A stretch of 64,000 nucleotides of DNA from Bidens hawaiensis (Eukaryota > Streptophyta > Magnoliopsida > Asterales > Asteraceae), in assembly GCA_021521415.1 (NCBI GenBank), contig JAIQDT010000824.1, positions 124,001 through 188,000 of the forward strand, in the 5' to 3' direction. Position numbers and translations under genes: made by a program. How positions within the stretch are numbered: the stretch's first letter is position 1; each line of letters starts with the position of its first letter. Positions 10,791 through 21,468 of this stretch are shown here, in pieces. Below the pieces are notes generated by a model. That model had not been told where the DNA came from. It saw only the letters and a program-made list of their open reading frames with translations, and searched no databases.

Positions 10791-11744
10791 ATTGATTTTA
10801 AAATGGATTAATTTTAAATATTACCGAATAGAGTAAAATCCAGTTTTACTGTATTGATCGGGTCAACTTGATGAACCCTTTCATCTCTCAAGACACTTAG
10901 TTTTACATAACCTATTAAAACTATATTTGTCGCGATATGAATAACCAACTTTAAGTTAATAGTTACCTATTAAGTTATTAGTTTTGGAAAGTCAAATTTA
11001 GTTTAATTTTGCAAAATATGATTGGTTATAATTTGTTTTAACTCAAACTTTATTTTAAAGAAAAAATTTTACAAGTTGTAAAACCCCTTTTAAAACTTAT
11101 TTTATTATGATTGTTTTTAATATTTTAAAACTCCTTTTAAAATATATAGATTGGTTATTATATAGCAATTCTAAAAAAATAAGCAACCACAAAAGCAATA
11201 AATAAATATGTAAATCTATATGCCCAATATTTGTTCGATCTTGCTAGAGCCTATTAGCAAGATCGAACGGGTCACAGGATCATAACACACAAACAACCAC
11301 AAGGATGGATTTGAGTGCATCAATCGTCGTCTTGAACAACTCCCACTGACTTCGTGGTTCCCATTTAGTTTCCATGGGCTTTGTGTTTGGGTCTTCGTTT
11401 ATTACAATATAAATGAAATAAACATAAATATAATAAATGAAATACAATATAACAAACATAAATATAATAAATGAAAAACCCTAACTATTACAAATTTGAA
11501 CTATCCATATGGCCAAAACCAAAAACAAAAACATCACAAGCAATCACAAACACGGTTGGGCCAGATTTACATATTGCATACAAACAACCAAAATTCGGGC
11601 AAACTTTTGGTCAAATAAAACAAAATAAAATTTTAACCAAAATATAAAGTTGCCCTAAAATTAATTAGACCAGAAACTTTAAAACCAGTTAAAGTTTGTG
11701 TTCTAATTCCGGTTAAAAGACCAGTACCGACTCGTACGTTGTAA
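10791..11744 (-). mobile_element. 5' leader of element B, gag missing
   Basis: AT-rich non-coding sequence next to the element B primer-binding site. It has no gag or pol motifs, so the coding part of B was lost or B was already non-autonomous when A inserted. Confidence 0.5.
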
Positions 11745-11762
11745 CCAAAGCTCTGATACCAC
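11745..11762 (-). other. Primer-binding site of element B
   Basis: On the minus strand TGGTATCAGAGCTTTGG follows the LTR end by one base. It is complementary to the 3' end of initiator methionine tRNA and confirms minus orientation. Confidence 0.85.
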
Positions 11763-12557
11763 TGTTGGGCTTCAGTGGTGATCAATCAAAATTTTATTTA
11801 TTAAAACCTATTTAATAAACATGAAAAATAATAATTAATCTTATTAAGTAATAAATGCGTAACGGAATATAGCCAAGTAATCAGCACCGAAACTAAACCC
11901 GACAGGATCCGGTTACCAAATTATACGAGCACGGTAATAATAAACAATTCATTATTAACTACCGATGAGATAATATATACATCGGTTAATGAATAACCGG
12001 TTGAGACACCGAGGTTGAACGAACGTTGCTATTTTACGAACCGTAACGAAACGAAGCTGTCGTGGTGCCCTACGGCAGCGGCAACGGGGAACGACGTGGG
12101 CTGGCAGTAGCCGGCTAGCGGCTGTGGCGGTGCAACATGGAAGAGCGGAGGCTGCTTTTGGGTAATTTACCAAAAGGGTTTGTCACCCTTTTTTTTGTCG
12201 TGTTCCCAGGGAGGGAGGCAGAGAGTATATCTATCTATATATATAGTCATTAGGTTATTATTATTATAACTATAATTACAATATACTCTCTCAAAACTCT
12301 TCTGGCTCCCAAATCCCAAAAATCCCGGATTATATATTATTTATAACTATTATAAATAATAAACAAAAACATGATTATACATTTAATTATACAAGATAAT
12401 TATATTATGATCATAATCCGTTTCGTTAATCATTCGTACAATGTACCAGTTAATCTTGTTAAGTGGATTTTATGTTCGTTGCCCAAGGTGTAACTCTTAC
12501 GGGTCATAGCTCGATCAGCTGCGTTATCTTAGTTGAACCGGCCCATTATTTCCAACA
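11763..12557 (-). mobile_element. 5' LTR of copia element B
   Basis: 795 bp. On the minus strand it starts TGTTGGAAATAATGG and ends AGCCCAACA. It matches 1067-1842 with scattered substitutions and small indels, one near 12340 adding about 45 bp. The divergence indicates an older insertion than element A inside it. Confidence 0.85.
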
Positions 12558-12852
12558 GGGGGAATTCATTGGGTTTAGGGTATCGGGATAGGAGGCCTGA
12601 CTCTGCGATTTGATTTCAGGAGAAAACGAGGGATTTGATTGCATAAATGGTAAGTGATGTTAAAGCTTACTCTTTGTTACGGGTAACATATAAAAGCAAA
12701 AGGTGAGCTTGTTAGATGGTACAAATTTAATTTTGTTAATTTTAAATTTCATATTCGTTGTTGAGTTGTAGTTTGTTAGAGCTTGTTGGTTCTTGCTCGA
12801 GGTTCACTTTTATTATTCTTTTTAATAAAATTTGGCTTTCAAGAAAAAAAAA
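12558..12852 (+). other. Unrecognised segment ending in AATAAA and an A-tract
   Basis: After the LTR, a TTTGATTTCAG..ATG|GTAAGTGATG arrangement looks like a small exon with splice signals. The segment ends AATAAAATTTGG followed shortly by nine A residues near 12844, like a polyadenylated 3' end. It may be a remnant of a host gene or a retroposed end. No protein is recognisable. Confidence 0.25.
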
Positions 12853-13104
12853 TGTAACATATTTACTTCCCTAAAACTATGTCTTTTATATTCTAAGATA
12901 AAAAGTTAATATCTACCATTTCAAAGACAAGAAATCAATTATCAATTATATATACTTATATACATCAATACTAGCTTGGAGAAGAAATACTGAAATTAAA
13001 ATCAAAATCATAAACTTAATAACCATAGTACATATCATACCAAAATTTTAAGTTCAAAACGATCCATAGACTGGTGTTCAAATACATGAGACTTTTGTGT
13101 GCCT
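12853..13104. other. 3' flank of the B3 gene
   Basis: AT-rich sequence that probably holds the 3' UTR of the minus-strand B3 gene. No other feature seen. Confidence 0.4.
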
Positions 13105-13959
13105 TCAAACACGTACAACTGCAAAACAAAGTCTTTGATCAACCCTAAACGACAAAACCCAAATCACCATATTTTCTTTCAACCTGTTTGTAAGCACAAG
13201 TGTGTTCCAATTAGTTTTAAGCACATAGTTTTCATGTTTCATCTTCCATTGTGCAAGATTCAACATTAACTTGCGCCTTTCCGGATCAAACACCTCCACA
13301 CTAACAGACTCTCTCATCTCGAGTTTATTCTTCTCGTTCATCGTCAAGAAGCCATTATTAATTACTTGTAACGCGGGTATCAAGAGCCGGCCTTGGCTTA
13401 CATTACAATCTGATCTTGTGAGCGTCTTCTCGATCACCAACACCACCTCCGACCCACCTATACTTGTTATAAATTCTTGCATATCCATCTCACCATCTTT
13501 GTTCTCGTCTATAATCATATCAGCATTAGGGTTTTCTGGTGGTAAATTAGGGTTTATCACCATATTGTTGAACTCCACGACACCACCTTCATTACCATTA
13601 TTATTATTATGCACCACCATCAGTCGCCTCTCTTCAAAACTTTGATAAACCTCATCAACAATATTATTATAACCAGTCATCATAGAACTAGGGTTTTGTG
13701 AACTTGAATGAACTATTTCCATATGATCATCATCAGAACCCACTACAACAGATTTGTTTCCACCACATTTGATAGTGATTTTCTTGATTATCGAACGGTT
13801 GGCGAATTTGGTTCTGTCTTCAATGTCGCGCAGTCTTTGACGCATGATTCGGGCAGTAGCAGCAGGATTATCATCACGAAACCCCATTAACGACAACAAC
13901 TTCGCGATTTTCTCCCTGCCTCTTTTCTCCTTTGATTTTGTGGTCACTAATTTCCCCAT
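13105..13959 (-). CDS. B3 domain-containing protein (DUF313-type), putative DNA-binding protein
   Basis: An intact 284-codon single-exon gene. The C-terminal ~110 residues fit a plant B3 DNA-binding domain of the DUF313 / At1g05920-like group: EKTLTRSDCN (~177-186), RLLIPALQVI (191-200), FLT, EVFDPERRKLMLNLAQWKM (222-240), YVLKTNWN (245-252), LKENMVIWVLSFR (260-272) and LCFAVVRV at the end. The N-terminus is basic (KSKEKRGREK), and the middle is low-complexity and Asn-rich. A canonical EF-hand loop pattern, DENKDGEMDMQE (151-162), sits just before the B3 domain. An upstream Met (14037) would add 26 residues; I prefer 13959 because a TATA-like box lies between them and the extension has no family-like content. 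Function in plants is largely uncharacterised; a nuclear role is inferred. Confidence 0.85.
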   Translation of the reverse strand: MGKLVTTKSKEKRGREKIAKLLSLMGFRDDNPAATARIMRQRLRDIEDRTKFANRSIIKKITIKCGGNKSVVVGSDDDHMEIVHSSSQNPSSMMTGYNNIVDEVYQSFEERRLMVVHNNNNGNEGGVVEFNNMVINPNLPPENPNADMIIDENKDGEMDMQEFITSIGGSEVVLVIEKTLTRSDCNVSQGRLLIPALQVINNGFLTMNEKNKLEMRESVSVEVFDPERRKLMLNLAQWKMKHENYVLKTNWNTLVLTNRLKENMVIWVLSFRVDQRLCFAVVRV

Positions 13960-13992
13960 TGATGGATGATAAGAAAGGAAAATAGGTAGAGA

Positions 13993-13998
13993 TTTATA
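13993..13998 (-). promoter_or_regulatory. Possible TATA box of the B3 gene
   Basis: CTATAAATC on the minus strand lies about 35 bp upstream of the chosen ATG. That spacing would leave a very short 5' UTR, so either transcription starts close to the ATG or this is not the functional box. Confidence 0.3.
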
Positions 13999-14037
13999 GT
14001 TATGAAACTTAGAAATTGGAAACCAAGTATAATGCAA

Positions 14038-15049
14038 TGTTGTAAGCTTAAAAAGTGGGAGATTGTAGATGCAGAACCGAATATTTAGGGATTTGCCATT
14101 AATTTCATGATTATGTACGTATAACTTTGTTTACCTTGTTATAATCTTTTGATTAAAATTTTGAATTATACAACTGTGGTAGAAGGTTAATTTTTTTTTT
14201 TTCGTTTACTCTATTTTTGTTTAATTGTTTTTTTTTATCATAATACTAATTACTAATATTATTATCATTATAAAATGAATTTAAAAATAATAATAATATA
14301 ACGCCCTTTATAAAAACGATTAAATGTTTTGTATATATTTATCTTATAAAAAGTGGGAACGTTTTGTAAATATTAGTATTATTAGCCAAGCTGTTTTAAA
14401 TTAATTTGGAAACTTTTAGTTAATTTGTTTAAATAGTGAATAAACTTACAAAAAAAAATTAATTACACTCATACAATATTAAAACTACACTCAAAAGGAT
14501 TATTATACAAGCGGGTATTAGATATATTTGTTACTTTGTTAGAAATTACCCCTTAAAATTATCAAAATTAAAACCTAATTAGTAATTACTAGATAATTCT
14601 ATCATCAGACTATAAGTACTAGATAATTCTATCATCAGACTATAAGTACTGGTTAAAAAATTGGGCGCTAAATGGTTAAGTGGTTGCCACGTATCTCGCT
14701 AAAACCAATACATATTTGGTGATTTTAGCACTAAGATGTTTGTCCGGCATTCCCTTGGCGGCGCCAGTGTCAAAAGCAATGGGCCTCACTTTATATGAAG
14801 TTATGAACCAAGCAATTGTGATTTTTAATATCAATTAAATATTGTGTCATGTTTTTTTTAACTTGGTATAATATAATTGATTTAATGTAATACTTAATAG
14901 GCACCAGATGTTTAACATGTGTATCGCATTAACCTTGTTTAAACTTTAAACGGTGTTTTATAAACAATTTTATTTGGGTTTGAAATACTAGTTATAGAAC
15001 TTTTAAATCACTTGATTGAGATTTCAATTAATTTATATTAAAACTGGAT
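14038..15049. other. AT-rich intergenic sequence
   Basis: Upstream of the B3 gene. Long A/T runs, no coding signal on either strand. The one clear structure is a perfect tandem duplication listed separately. Confidence 0.5.
14587..14646. repeat. Perfect 30-bp tandem duplication
   Basis: The 30-bp unit starting TACTAGATAATTC is present twice head to tail (14587-14616 and 14617-14646) with no mismatch, which suggests a recent replication-slippage event. Confidence 0.9.
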
Positions 15050-15607
15050 TTTATCCCCGTATTACGGGGTTGTTTTACATTATTCATTTTTAATATTTAT
15101 ATATGTATATTTGGATTTTAATTTTATTTATTACAAGAAAGTTAATAAATAATATACTTGAGATTTGATGATGAAATTGTTTCACAAATAAATGATATGT
15201 TATAATCTGGTTTAAAAGCTATCTTTGTTTGGTGATACCCATTATCCGTTTATTTACTTTATTATAAAACTGTTTCTTAATTATAAATAATATCTTTTTT
15301 CAAATGAAATAGAATATTAAATTTTAGCATACCCTATTTTATAGGATTTCCATATCAAATAATTGATAAGATTAATTTTTAATTTAATGAGTTGTTATTG
15401 GAACACATTGATTCCACTTGTTCCCGTCCTTCGCTTCAGGGCCTGTCCCCCGGTGTGGTCAGTATCACACCGGGGGACAGGCCCTGAAGCGAAGGACGGA
15501 AATGAGCGGAATCAATGTGTTCAAATTTCTGGCCTTGCACCGACCATCCAATAGACCATATGGACTAAAAGGCCACTGCTTGAAAAGGACTATAACCCGT
15601 TTAAGAG
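15050..15607. repeat. Dispersed repeat, copy 1, with a ~200-bp insertion
   Basis: It shares long blocks with the tandem pair at 22866-23808: the CCCCGTATTACGGGG hairpin, GGATTTTAATTTTATTTATT, CACAAATAAATG and TTTAATTTAATGAG. Relative to those copies, about 200 bp (15391-15590) is inserted between AATGAG and ACCCGTTTAAGAG, and that insert contains a large palindrome. The copy is cut at 15607 by the LTR of element E. Confidence 0.7.
15401..15522. repeat. 57-bp-arm near-perfect palindrome
   Basis: Arms 15401-15457 and 15466-15522 are reverse complements with only four mismatches, around an 8-base loop (GTCAGTAT). The arms begin GAACACATTGATTCC and are GC-rich toward the loop (CCTGTCCCCCGGTGTG), unlike the AT-rich surroundings. 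Transcribed, it would fold into one long hairpin. No target duplication or transposon terminus is evident. A foldback element or a small-RNA hairpin precursor are possible. Confidence 0.9.
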
Positions 15608-15944
15608 TGTTGGTCCTCTAGATGGATCTCAAGACTTAACTCGGATCAATCCGTGTTGTTGGTTAGCGGAAATCACCAACGACACTCGGATCTCGGATCT
15701 TAGTTTTGTTTGGTTTATTTGCTAGAAAGGAGGAAGAAGATGGAGAGAGAAAGTTTATTTCCCAAAAGTGTTTCTTGAATGAGAAAAGGTTGTTGGGATA
15801 AATGGGTTAAGTAGCCCTTTTATATGGTCCCCATTTATCCAAAGTTTACATTTTAACTTACAAAATAAACGTATCGAGTACGTAATACATCGACTAAAAT
15901 GACATACATAATCCTAAAAACAATATAGAATATTGGTCCTATAA
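15608..15944 (-). mobile_element. Left (3') LTR of element E
   Basis: On the plus strand it begins TGTTGGTCC. On the minus strand it begins TATAGGACC directly after a purine tract, so the expected TG appears to have mutated to TA. Length about 337 bp. Confidence 0.5.
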
Positions 15945-15960
15945 TCTCCCTCTAGGATGG
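15945..15960 (-). other. Polypurine tract of element E
   Basis: Minus-strand CATCCTAGAGGGAGAT precedes the LTR. Purine content and position fit a copia polypurine tract. Confidence 0.5.
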
Positions 15961-17869
15961 AGTATGTCGAGGAACCTTCTTCAAGTTCTTTGCTTCGTCT
16001 TTATTTCTTGAAACTTAGTACTTGTCTTGATCCAGGATCTTGAACCAGATTGGATCTTGGACAAATCTTTATTTTCCGTTCTTATCTTATTTTCTGAGAA
16101 GGATCGGCAACAGCAAATTTTAGAAACATCAGATGCGGGAGGTTCGACATCTAATCTTCTTTTTGTTGACTTTCGTGAGCCGACTGATTTCTTTCCTAGT
16201 CTTCAAACACGATCGGTTCATCTTTAGCTTCAACCACCAACGTTCACGTTCTCGTTTTCTTTTAAGCGCTTCAGCACCTGCAACTCCAAGCAGACTTGCT
16301 CTTGATCTACCTGTCCATGTACACCTGCACAAAACTTAGAACGAATAAGATTCGTTCACAGACCCTTTCGAGGGTCAAGGAATAATTCATTCACAGGCCT
16401 TCCCAATTTCAGTCCCTCAACTTGTAAATGATTTGTTTAAGTCCCAGATTTCCAACGAACTTTGCATGAACGACCTTAACAACAAAACACATGATTTTGA
16501 ATAAAACAAAGTTTAACAAAATATGTACGAACATAATAAAAACTTAAAATCTTTTTGGAATTTTCATATATTTTAAAAATAACAAAAATATATACATAAC
16601 ATTTTGAAGTTGAGACTAAAATAAAACAAAATCAAAATAAGCAATAAAAGATAGGAGTAAAGATGAAATTAATATTATATATCAATAATATTTACAAAAT
16701 TTTCTAAATGATTTTAATATTTTTGTGAAAAAGATCACAACATGGAATCATATTGATTTGCAAAGCCCTAGATCGCATTTCAATTTTGATATTATTATGT
16801 CACAATTTCATCACCGACTATAGATATTGTCCGTTTGTTTAACTTGACAAGCGTTTTGATGCGAAAGTGATACGTTTAAAGTACAATTAGGCACGATGTT
16901 TATGTGGTCCCCACTTAATCAGACATGTTACTTATTCCATCATATTTCGGGCTTACTTTGTGTTAACATATTACCTCAACTTGACTTAAACCTTTCTTAT
17001 TTGATCACAGTACTCTTATTAACATACGTAACACTTTATGCTTTATTTTTGCACACTTGACTCAATCTAGAAAGATTAAAAGAAAGCAGAAGATTCAGGG
17101 CCTTAACAATCAGGTCTTGTATGACGACAAACAGAGAAAGTCCAAGGCTTGAATCAAAATAAATGAAGAAATAAAGCAGAAGTTAAATTCCTAAAGTAGA
17201 CTCTTTTTCGACTCTTTTTCTTGATTTTTCTTTTGTTTTTCTGTTTTTCTTTTTTTTTTCTTGACTCAAAGAAAAATTAAAAATTAACACATATTTCATA
17301 AGACAACTGTGATCAGGTAAAGAGAGGCTTGGATATGACATGTATAATTACATTTCTGCCTTCATGAATATGACTTCACGGAATCATGCAACCGTTTCAT
17401 AATCGTATATCCACTAGTACCGGCAAGAATTTAGGTTTATATCACTTGACACTTACTTGTTTGTCAAGCCTATCTACACATCTGTGAATGATTTTGTAGA
17501 CTTTTGATCTACTCTTTTCATGTGCTAGGATCATTGCATATCAATGTACTATCATTTTCCTATGGTCGGATCAATTTCTCAAAATTTAAAAATTTTAATT
17601 ATCCGACTCCCTCTAAGCAGGAGCTCCCTCTAAACGGGACAATTCCTTTTAGATTTTCTTAAAAGTAATATAAAATCTTTTTGGTAAATCAAATGATTTG
17701 TTTTTGCTTTTCTTAAGATGAATTGAAAATCTTTTTGGTGAGTTAAACTTAACTCATTCTCTCCCTCTAAAATTGTGACATATTTGAAAAATATTTAAAA
17801 TTTTATATACAAAAAGATAGATAGGTTGTTTTAATCAAAATCGATCATGCCGATCTATTCGACCCGAAA
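15961..17869 (-). other. Long non-coding tail of element E
   Basis: About 1.9 kb between RNase H remnant and polypurine tract. It contains a CTTTTT/TTTCTTTT-rich stretch near 17200-17265 and repeated CTCCCTCTAA segments near 17605-17770. No domain was recognised in either strand. Confidence 0.45.
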
Positions 17870-18215
17870 TTCAAATCGAGCATGATCGATGGTTTTAGTA
17901 AAAAGGTCAGCAAAGTTGTTGTCAGATGGACTATCTTAAGCATGCACTATCACATTGTATAACAAAGTTGAAGAGATTCAAACCGAGACCCAACAGCTGA
18001 TGTTGGATCCATCACTTGAGAGATGCAGTTGGACGAGGTTAGTTTGAGAAATGCTTCATAAGTTGTTGTTGAACCATTTAAGCAAGGCTTCCCTTCCATG
18101 AAGTTTGTCCTCCCATGTCGCTTATGAAAGACTCGAATCCGCCATCAAGTGGGTTATCATCAAATAGCAAGGGTTCGTCTCCCATCATATGCCGGGTGCA
18201 ATCACTATCTAAGTA
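17870..18215 (-). pseudogene. Protease start fused to RNase H end (internal pol deletion)
   Basis: Reading the minus strand, 18215-18070 encodes YLDSDCTRHMMGDEPLLF, the copia protease site (usual D-S-G is D-S-D). About 100 bp further on, 17960-17880 encodes NNFADLFTKTIDHARFEF, the conserved tail of copia RNase H. The ~3 kb that should lie between (integrase, RT, most of RNase H) is missing. Both ends contain further stops. Confidence 0.75.
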
Positions 18216-18358
18216 CCTAATACTATTGATAGTCCTCTTTGATTGACCCTGTATGCATTAAGCGTTCAAATAGACATGGGTTCTCGAGATACTTTTGTCC
18301 CGGGAAGGTCAACCGTAAATCGACCAAACTTGATTTTATTTCCTGAAAACCATTTATT

Positions 18359-20419
18359 TCATGTTGTAGCCTCACTTGATGAAGAGCAGTCCTTAGGAAT
18401 CCAAGCAAAAACTTGTTCCTTGGTTTGGGCAATTTTGGACTTCTGTTTTCTTGCTTTTACAATTGTTTTTGGTGAATCCTCATACTTTACAATATTATGA
18501 TCCTTTTTGATTTTATCCTTCTTGGTTTTCCAAAAAGGTTTCTTTTTGTGTTTTACTTTATTTACTTTGGATCTCACTTCCATTTCACTGGGTTCACTAT
18601 CAGCTTGATCAGTCCTTGAATCAGGGCTACTAAAAGCTCCTTTTGGGGACTGACGAAGCCGCCTTTGAATATCAAGTTATTGCTTGAACCAGTGCTTGCA
18701 ATGTCTTGCAAGGTGAGAAGAGTGACCACACACAAAACAACACTTTCTCCTGGGAGTACCAAAGAACTCATCTGAACTATAATGCGGTTGGTGTGGTGGG
18801 AAAGGTGATCCTTGGAAAGGAACATGATTATAAAACACGTTTTTGTAATATGGATCAACAAAATTTTGTTGATAATGACCATAGTAGTTGTTGTCACAGA
18901 AGTTGTACGGCTGAGGATTTCTAAATTGATTGGTTGTTTGAGAAAATGATCGTTTATTTTGTGGAACATATTTACATGAAGTACTTGTCTTTTCATTTTC
19001 AAAAACTTTGCTTTTACTTGAATTATCCTCAGTCTCACAACTTGATGATGAAAAACTTGATATATTCACCTCAACAGGCCTACTTTCGTTGACACATATT
19101 TCAACAAAAGTTTCATCACAAACGGTTTCATAATCTGAGTCAGAAGAAGAACATTCATTTTCATTGCAAACGTTTGGACAACTATCATCACTTGAATTTT
19201 CACAAAATACATAATTTGACCCTGACTTTAAACTTTCCAACATGGATTCACAAACTTTATTACAAACTGGATTGTTAATAGTTTTGGTTAGATCCACACA
19301 TGATTCAAAACGTGGTTCTAACTTTCTTTTTAGCTTACAACCCAGGTTAACCGTCCCACATTCACCACCATTTACATCACCAGCTGCTACACAAGACACA
19401 TTGATGCCAGATTTATCAGATGATGGGACCGGAGCAGCAGTTTGAGAGGCAGCAGGAACAAATTTCACAGGCTTTGGTATTCTACCAACCCCGTATTCCA
19501 TTTCCTCGTCTGGAAAAGTATTATAGCTAAAGTGGGGCAAGCTAGTGTAATTATCATTCATCGGTGGAGGTACCGCTGAATAATCATATCCTAGCCCCAC
19601 TTTAACTTTAGTACTTCTCTGGGCTCCAATAAGATCATCCAATTTCTCAGATGATGCATCAAATCTTTCAACTTTCTTTTCCTTTTCCCTTTTGTCAGAA
19701 GCATCAAGTTTCAAATTCTCAATTTCCTCTTTTAGTTCAGAAATTATATTTTAATAATAGATAACATCATGCTCCTTTATAAAAATCTTAAGTTTAAGAT
19801 TTGCCACATCATCATGGTGAGTTTTAATCTTTTCAACGTAGATCTTGTCAGCTTTTACATATTCAGCATTTAACTGACGAAGTTTTGCATTTTCTTTCAA
19901 AACTTCGTCTTGATGATATCTATAGTATGTAGCTTTGTTGATGCATGCTTGAGAACATAAGTTATGGTTTACATCATCGCAAGGTGATGTGTCGGGAATG
20001 ATAGGACATGCATGACTGCTTTCACCTGCAGCACTTGTCTCAACTTTATTACTTGTCCCAACTTTATTTTCTTTGGACTGATTGTTCATTTGGAGCTTAT
20101 CTTCCATTATTTCAAAAGACTTGATGGTAGAAGCCAACTCTGAGAGTGTTATGGTATACAGGTCTGTGGTTCTTTTAATGGTAACCATATTGATATTCCA
20201 TGTGTAAGGTAGGGAATTCAACAACTTCATGTTGATCTCAAACAAACCATAGATGATACCGGCACTACTCATTTTGGTGACGAGTGACTCAAATCTGTTG
20301 ATAAGAGAGGCAACCGATTTTCCTTTAGTATTTGTAAATATGTCGAATTCTCCTTTTAATATTTTCTTTCGGCTTTCTCCCATATCCAGATTTCCTCCAA
20401 GTTGAGGTTCGTATGACAT
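18359..20419 (-). pseudogene. Copia E Gag with coiled coil and zinc knuckle
   Basis: One frame read from 20419 down to 18359, interrupted by single stops at 19751 (VIYY*) and 18677 (WFKQ*). The start MSYEPQLGGNLDMGES leads into a capsid-like region (residues ~1-120) with EFDIFTNTKGKSVASLINRF. A heptad-rich segment follows (KENAKLRQLNAEYVKADKIY and onward, ~180-245), then an acidic Ser-rich stretch and a CCHC knuckle, CFVCGHSSHLARHC. A Lys-rich tail follows. Element E is the only copia in the window with gag so nearly whole. Confidence 0.8.
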
Positions 20420-20429
20420 TTTTTTTAAC

Positions 20430-20498
20430 TTGATAGGATTTTCTTTTTTTCCTTTTTTTTTTTGTAGAGAAAGAGAAAAAAAATTAAGGGTTTTTTTT
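20430..20498 (-). repeat. T/A homopolymer-rich leader
   Basis: Long T runs broken by an AGAGAAAGAGAAAAAAA segment just upstream of the Gag start on the minus strand. Low complexity only. Confidence 0.5.
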
Positions 20499-20748
20499 TG
20501 CTACAGTGCCGAGTCGCTACAGTGCATGCGAAACCCTTTTTCGCATGAGTTGCTACAGTACCGATTTGCTACTGTGCTGAGTCGCTACAGTGCATGCGAA
20601 ATCCTTTTTTCGCATGAGTTGCTACAGTACCCGATGCGAAATGCTACAGTACCTCGGCGATGTGACTGCTACAGTACACCACTGTTTTTGCTACAGTACC
20701 TCTGCGATGCGACTGCTACAGTACCCGGAAGCGACTGCTAAAGTACCC
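20499..20748. repeat. GCTACAGTAC minisatellite in the element E leader
   Basis: About a dozen copies of GCTACAGTRC at irregular 15-30 bp spacing, mixed with two copies of an ATGCGAAA..TTTTCGCAT inverted repeat. On the element's own (minus) strand the motif reads GTACTGTAGC. It lies between primer-binding site and gag, where packaging and translation signals usually are. Confidence 0.85.
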
Positions 20749-21042
20749 TATGCAAATTTTTTTTTATTTTTTGAGAATATAGCACCCAAACTTCCAAAAA
20801 GTCAAAAAGACTTTAGTCTAAAAATCAATAAATCGGCCTAAATCTGAGTTTTTAAGCCGAATCTGAGCTCAGACACAAATAAACCTAAAACACTAAAAAT
20901 TTAGATCTGGTGATTCTCGTATGTTTATAAGGTGTAAGGGACTCCAAAAGAGATGAGTAGCACGAAATCAACCTCAAATCCAAAAAACTAAGATCAAAAT
21001 CTGAAAAGTTAAACTCGAAAACCACAAAAAGTCGAGCCGAAA

Positions 21043-21056
21043 GCTCTGATACCAAT
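21043..21056 (-). other. Primer-binding site of element E
   Basis: Minus-strand TGGTATCAGAGC, complementary to initiator methionine tRNA, two to three bases from the LTR end. Confidence 0.85.
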
Positions 21057-21468
21057 TGTAGGTCCCGAAACCGGATCCGACAACGAACGGCTTTGTTCTT
21101 GATAAGTGCTCGAGACGGGTGCAGTAAATCAAACGATCGAACATAATATAAATATAATATAAAGTATAGGAACGATTTCGTTATCGGTTGAAAGATTTAA
21201 TATTAAACGAACCAACCCCACCCAAGGTGAGCTCCACTTGGGTGGATGATATACACCATGAAAAACACACACTTAAAAGACAACAAAATGCCATATATAT
21301 AGCCTAACATATTCCTTCTAGAAGATTTCCTCCGTTGAAGCTAAACGCGTGCACCGAAGCTCTCGTTTCGTGTCCGGACCTCTCGCCCACTTAAATTATT
21401 AACTTGACCATAAATATTTAATGGGTTTCATAATTTGATATCGCAAATCACAACTTTTTGGCCTTACA
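21057..21468 (-). mobile_element. Right (5') LTR of element E
   Basis: 412 bp, TGTAAGGCC..GGACCTACA on the minus strand. It has a primer-binding site on its left and a pyrimidine-rich CACCCCCTTGA (minus-strand polypurine tract) on its right. It therefore serves as 5' LTR for E and looks like 3' LTR for a second element extending right. A 9-bp inverted repeat (CCACCCAAG / CTTGGGTGG) lies near 21229-21256. Confidence 0.7.

Larger units (their letters stand above)
15608..21468 (-). mobile_element. Degenerate copia element E (pol deleted)
   Basis: Minus-strand remnant. From right to left: LTR with primer-binding site, leader, a long Gag with zinc knuckle, the start of protease, a deletion joining to the last residues of RNase H, a ~1.9-kb non-coding tail, a polypurine tract and a second LTR. 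The two LTRs are not recognisably the same sequence, so the ends may come from two related elements joined by recombination. The right LTR also has its own polypurine tract on the outside, which supports a composite. Confidence 0.65.

Noticed and set aside
13271..13645. Plus-strand ORF opposite the B3 gene
   Set aside because: It is the complement of an evident B3 coding region and has low-complexity content.
16027..16339. Short overlapping ORFs on both strands
   Set aside because: They lie in the non-coding tail of element E and have no recognisable domain.
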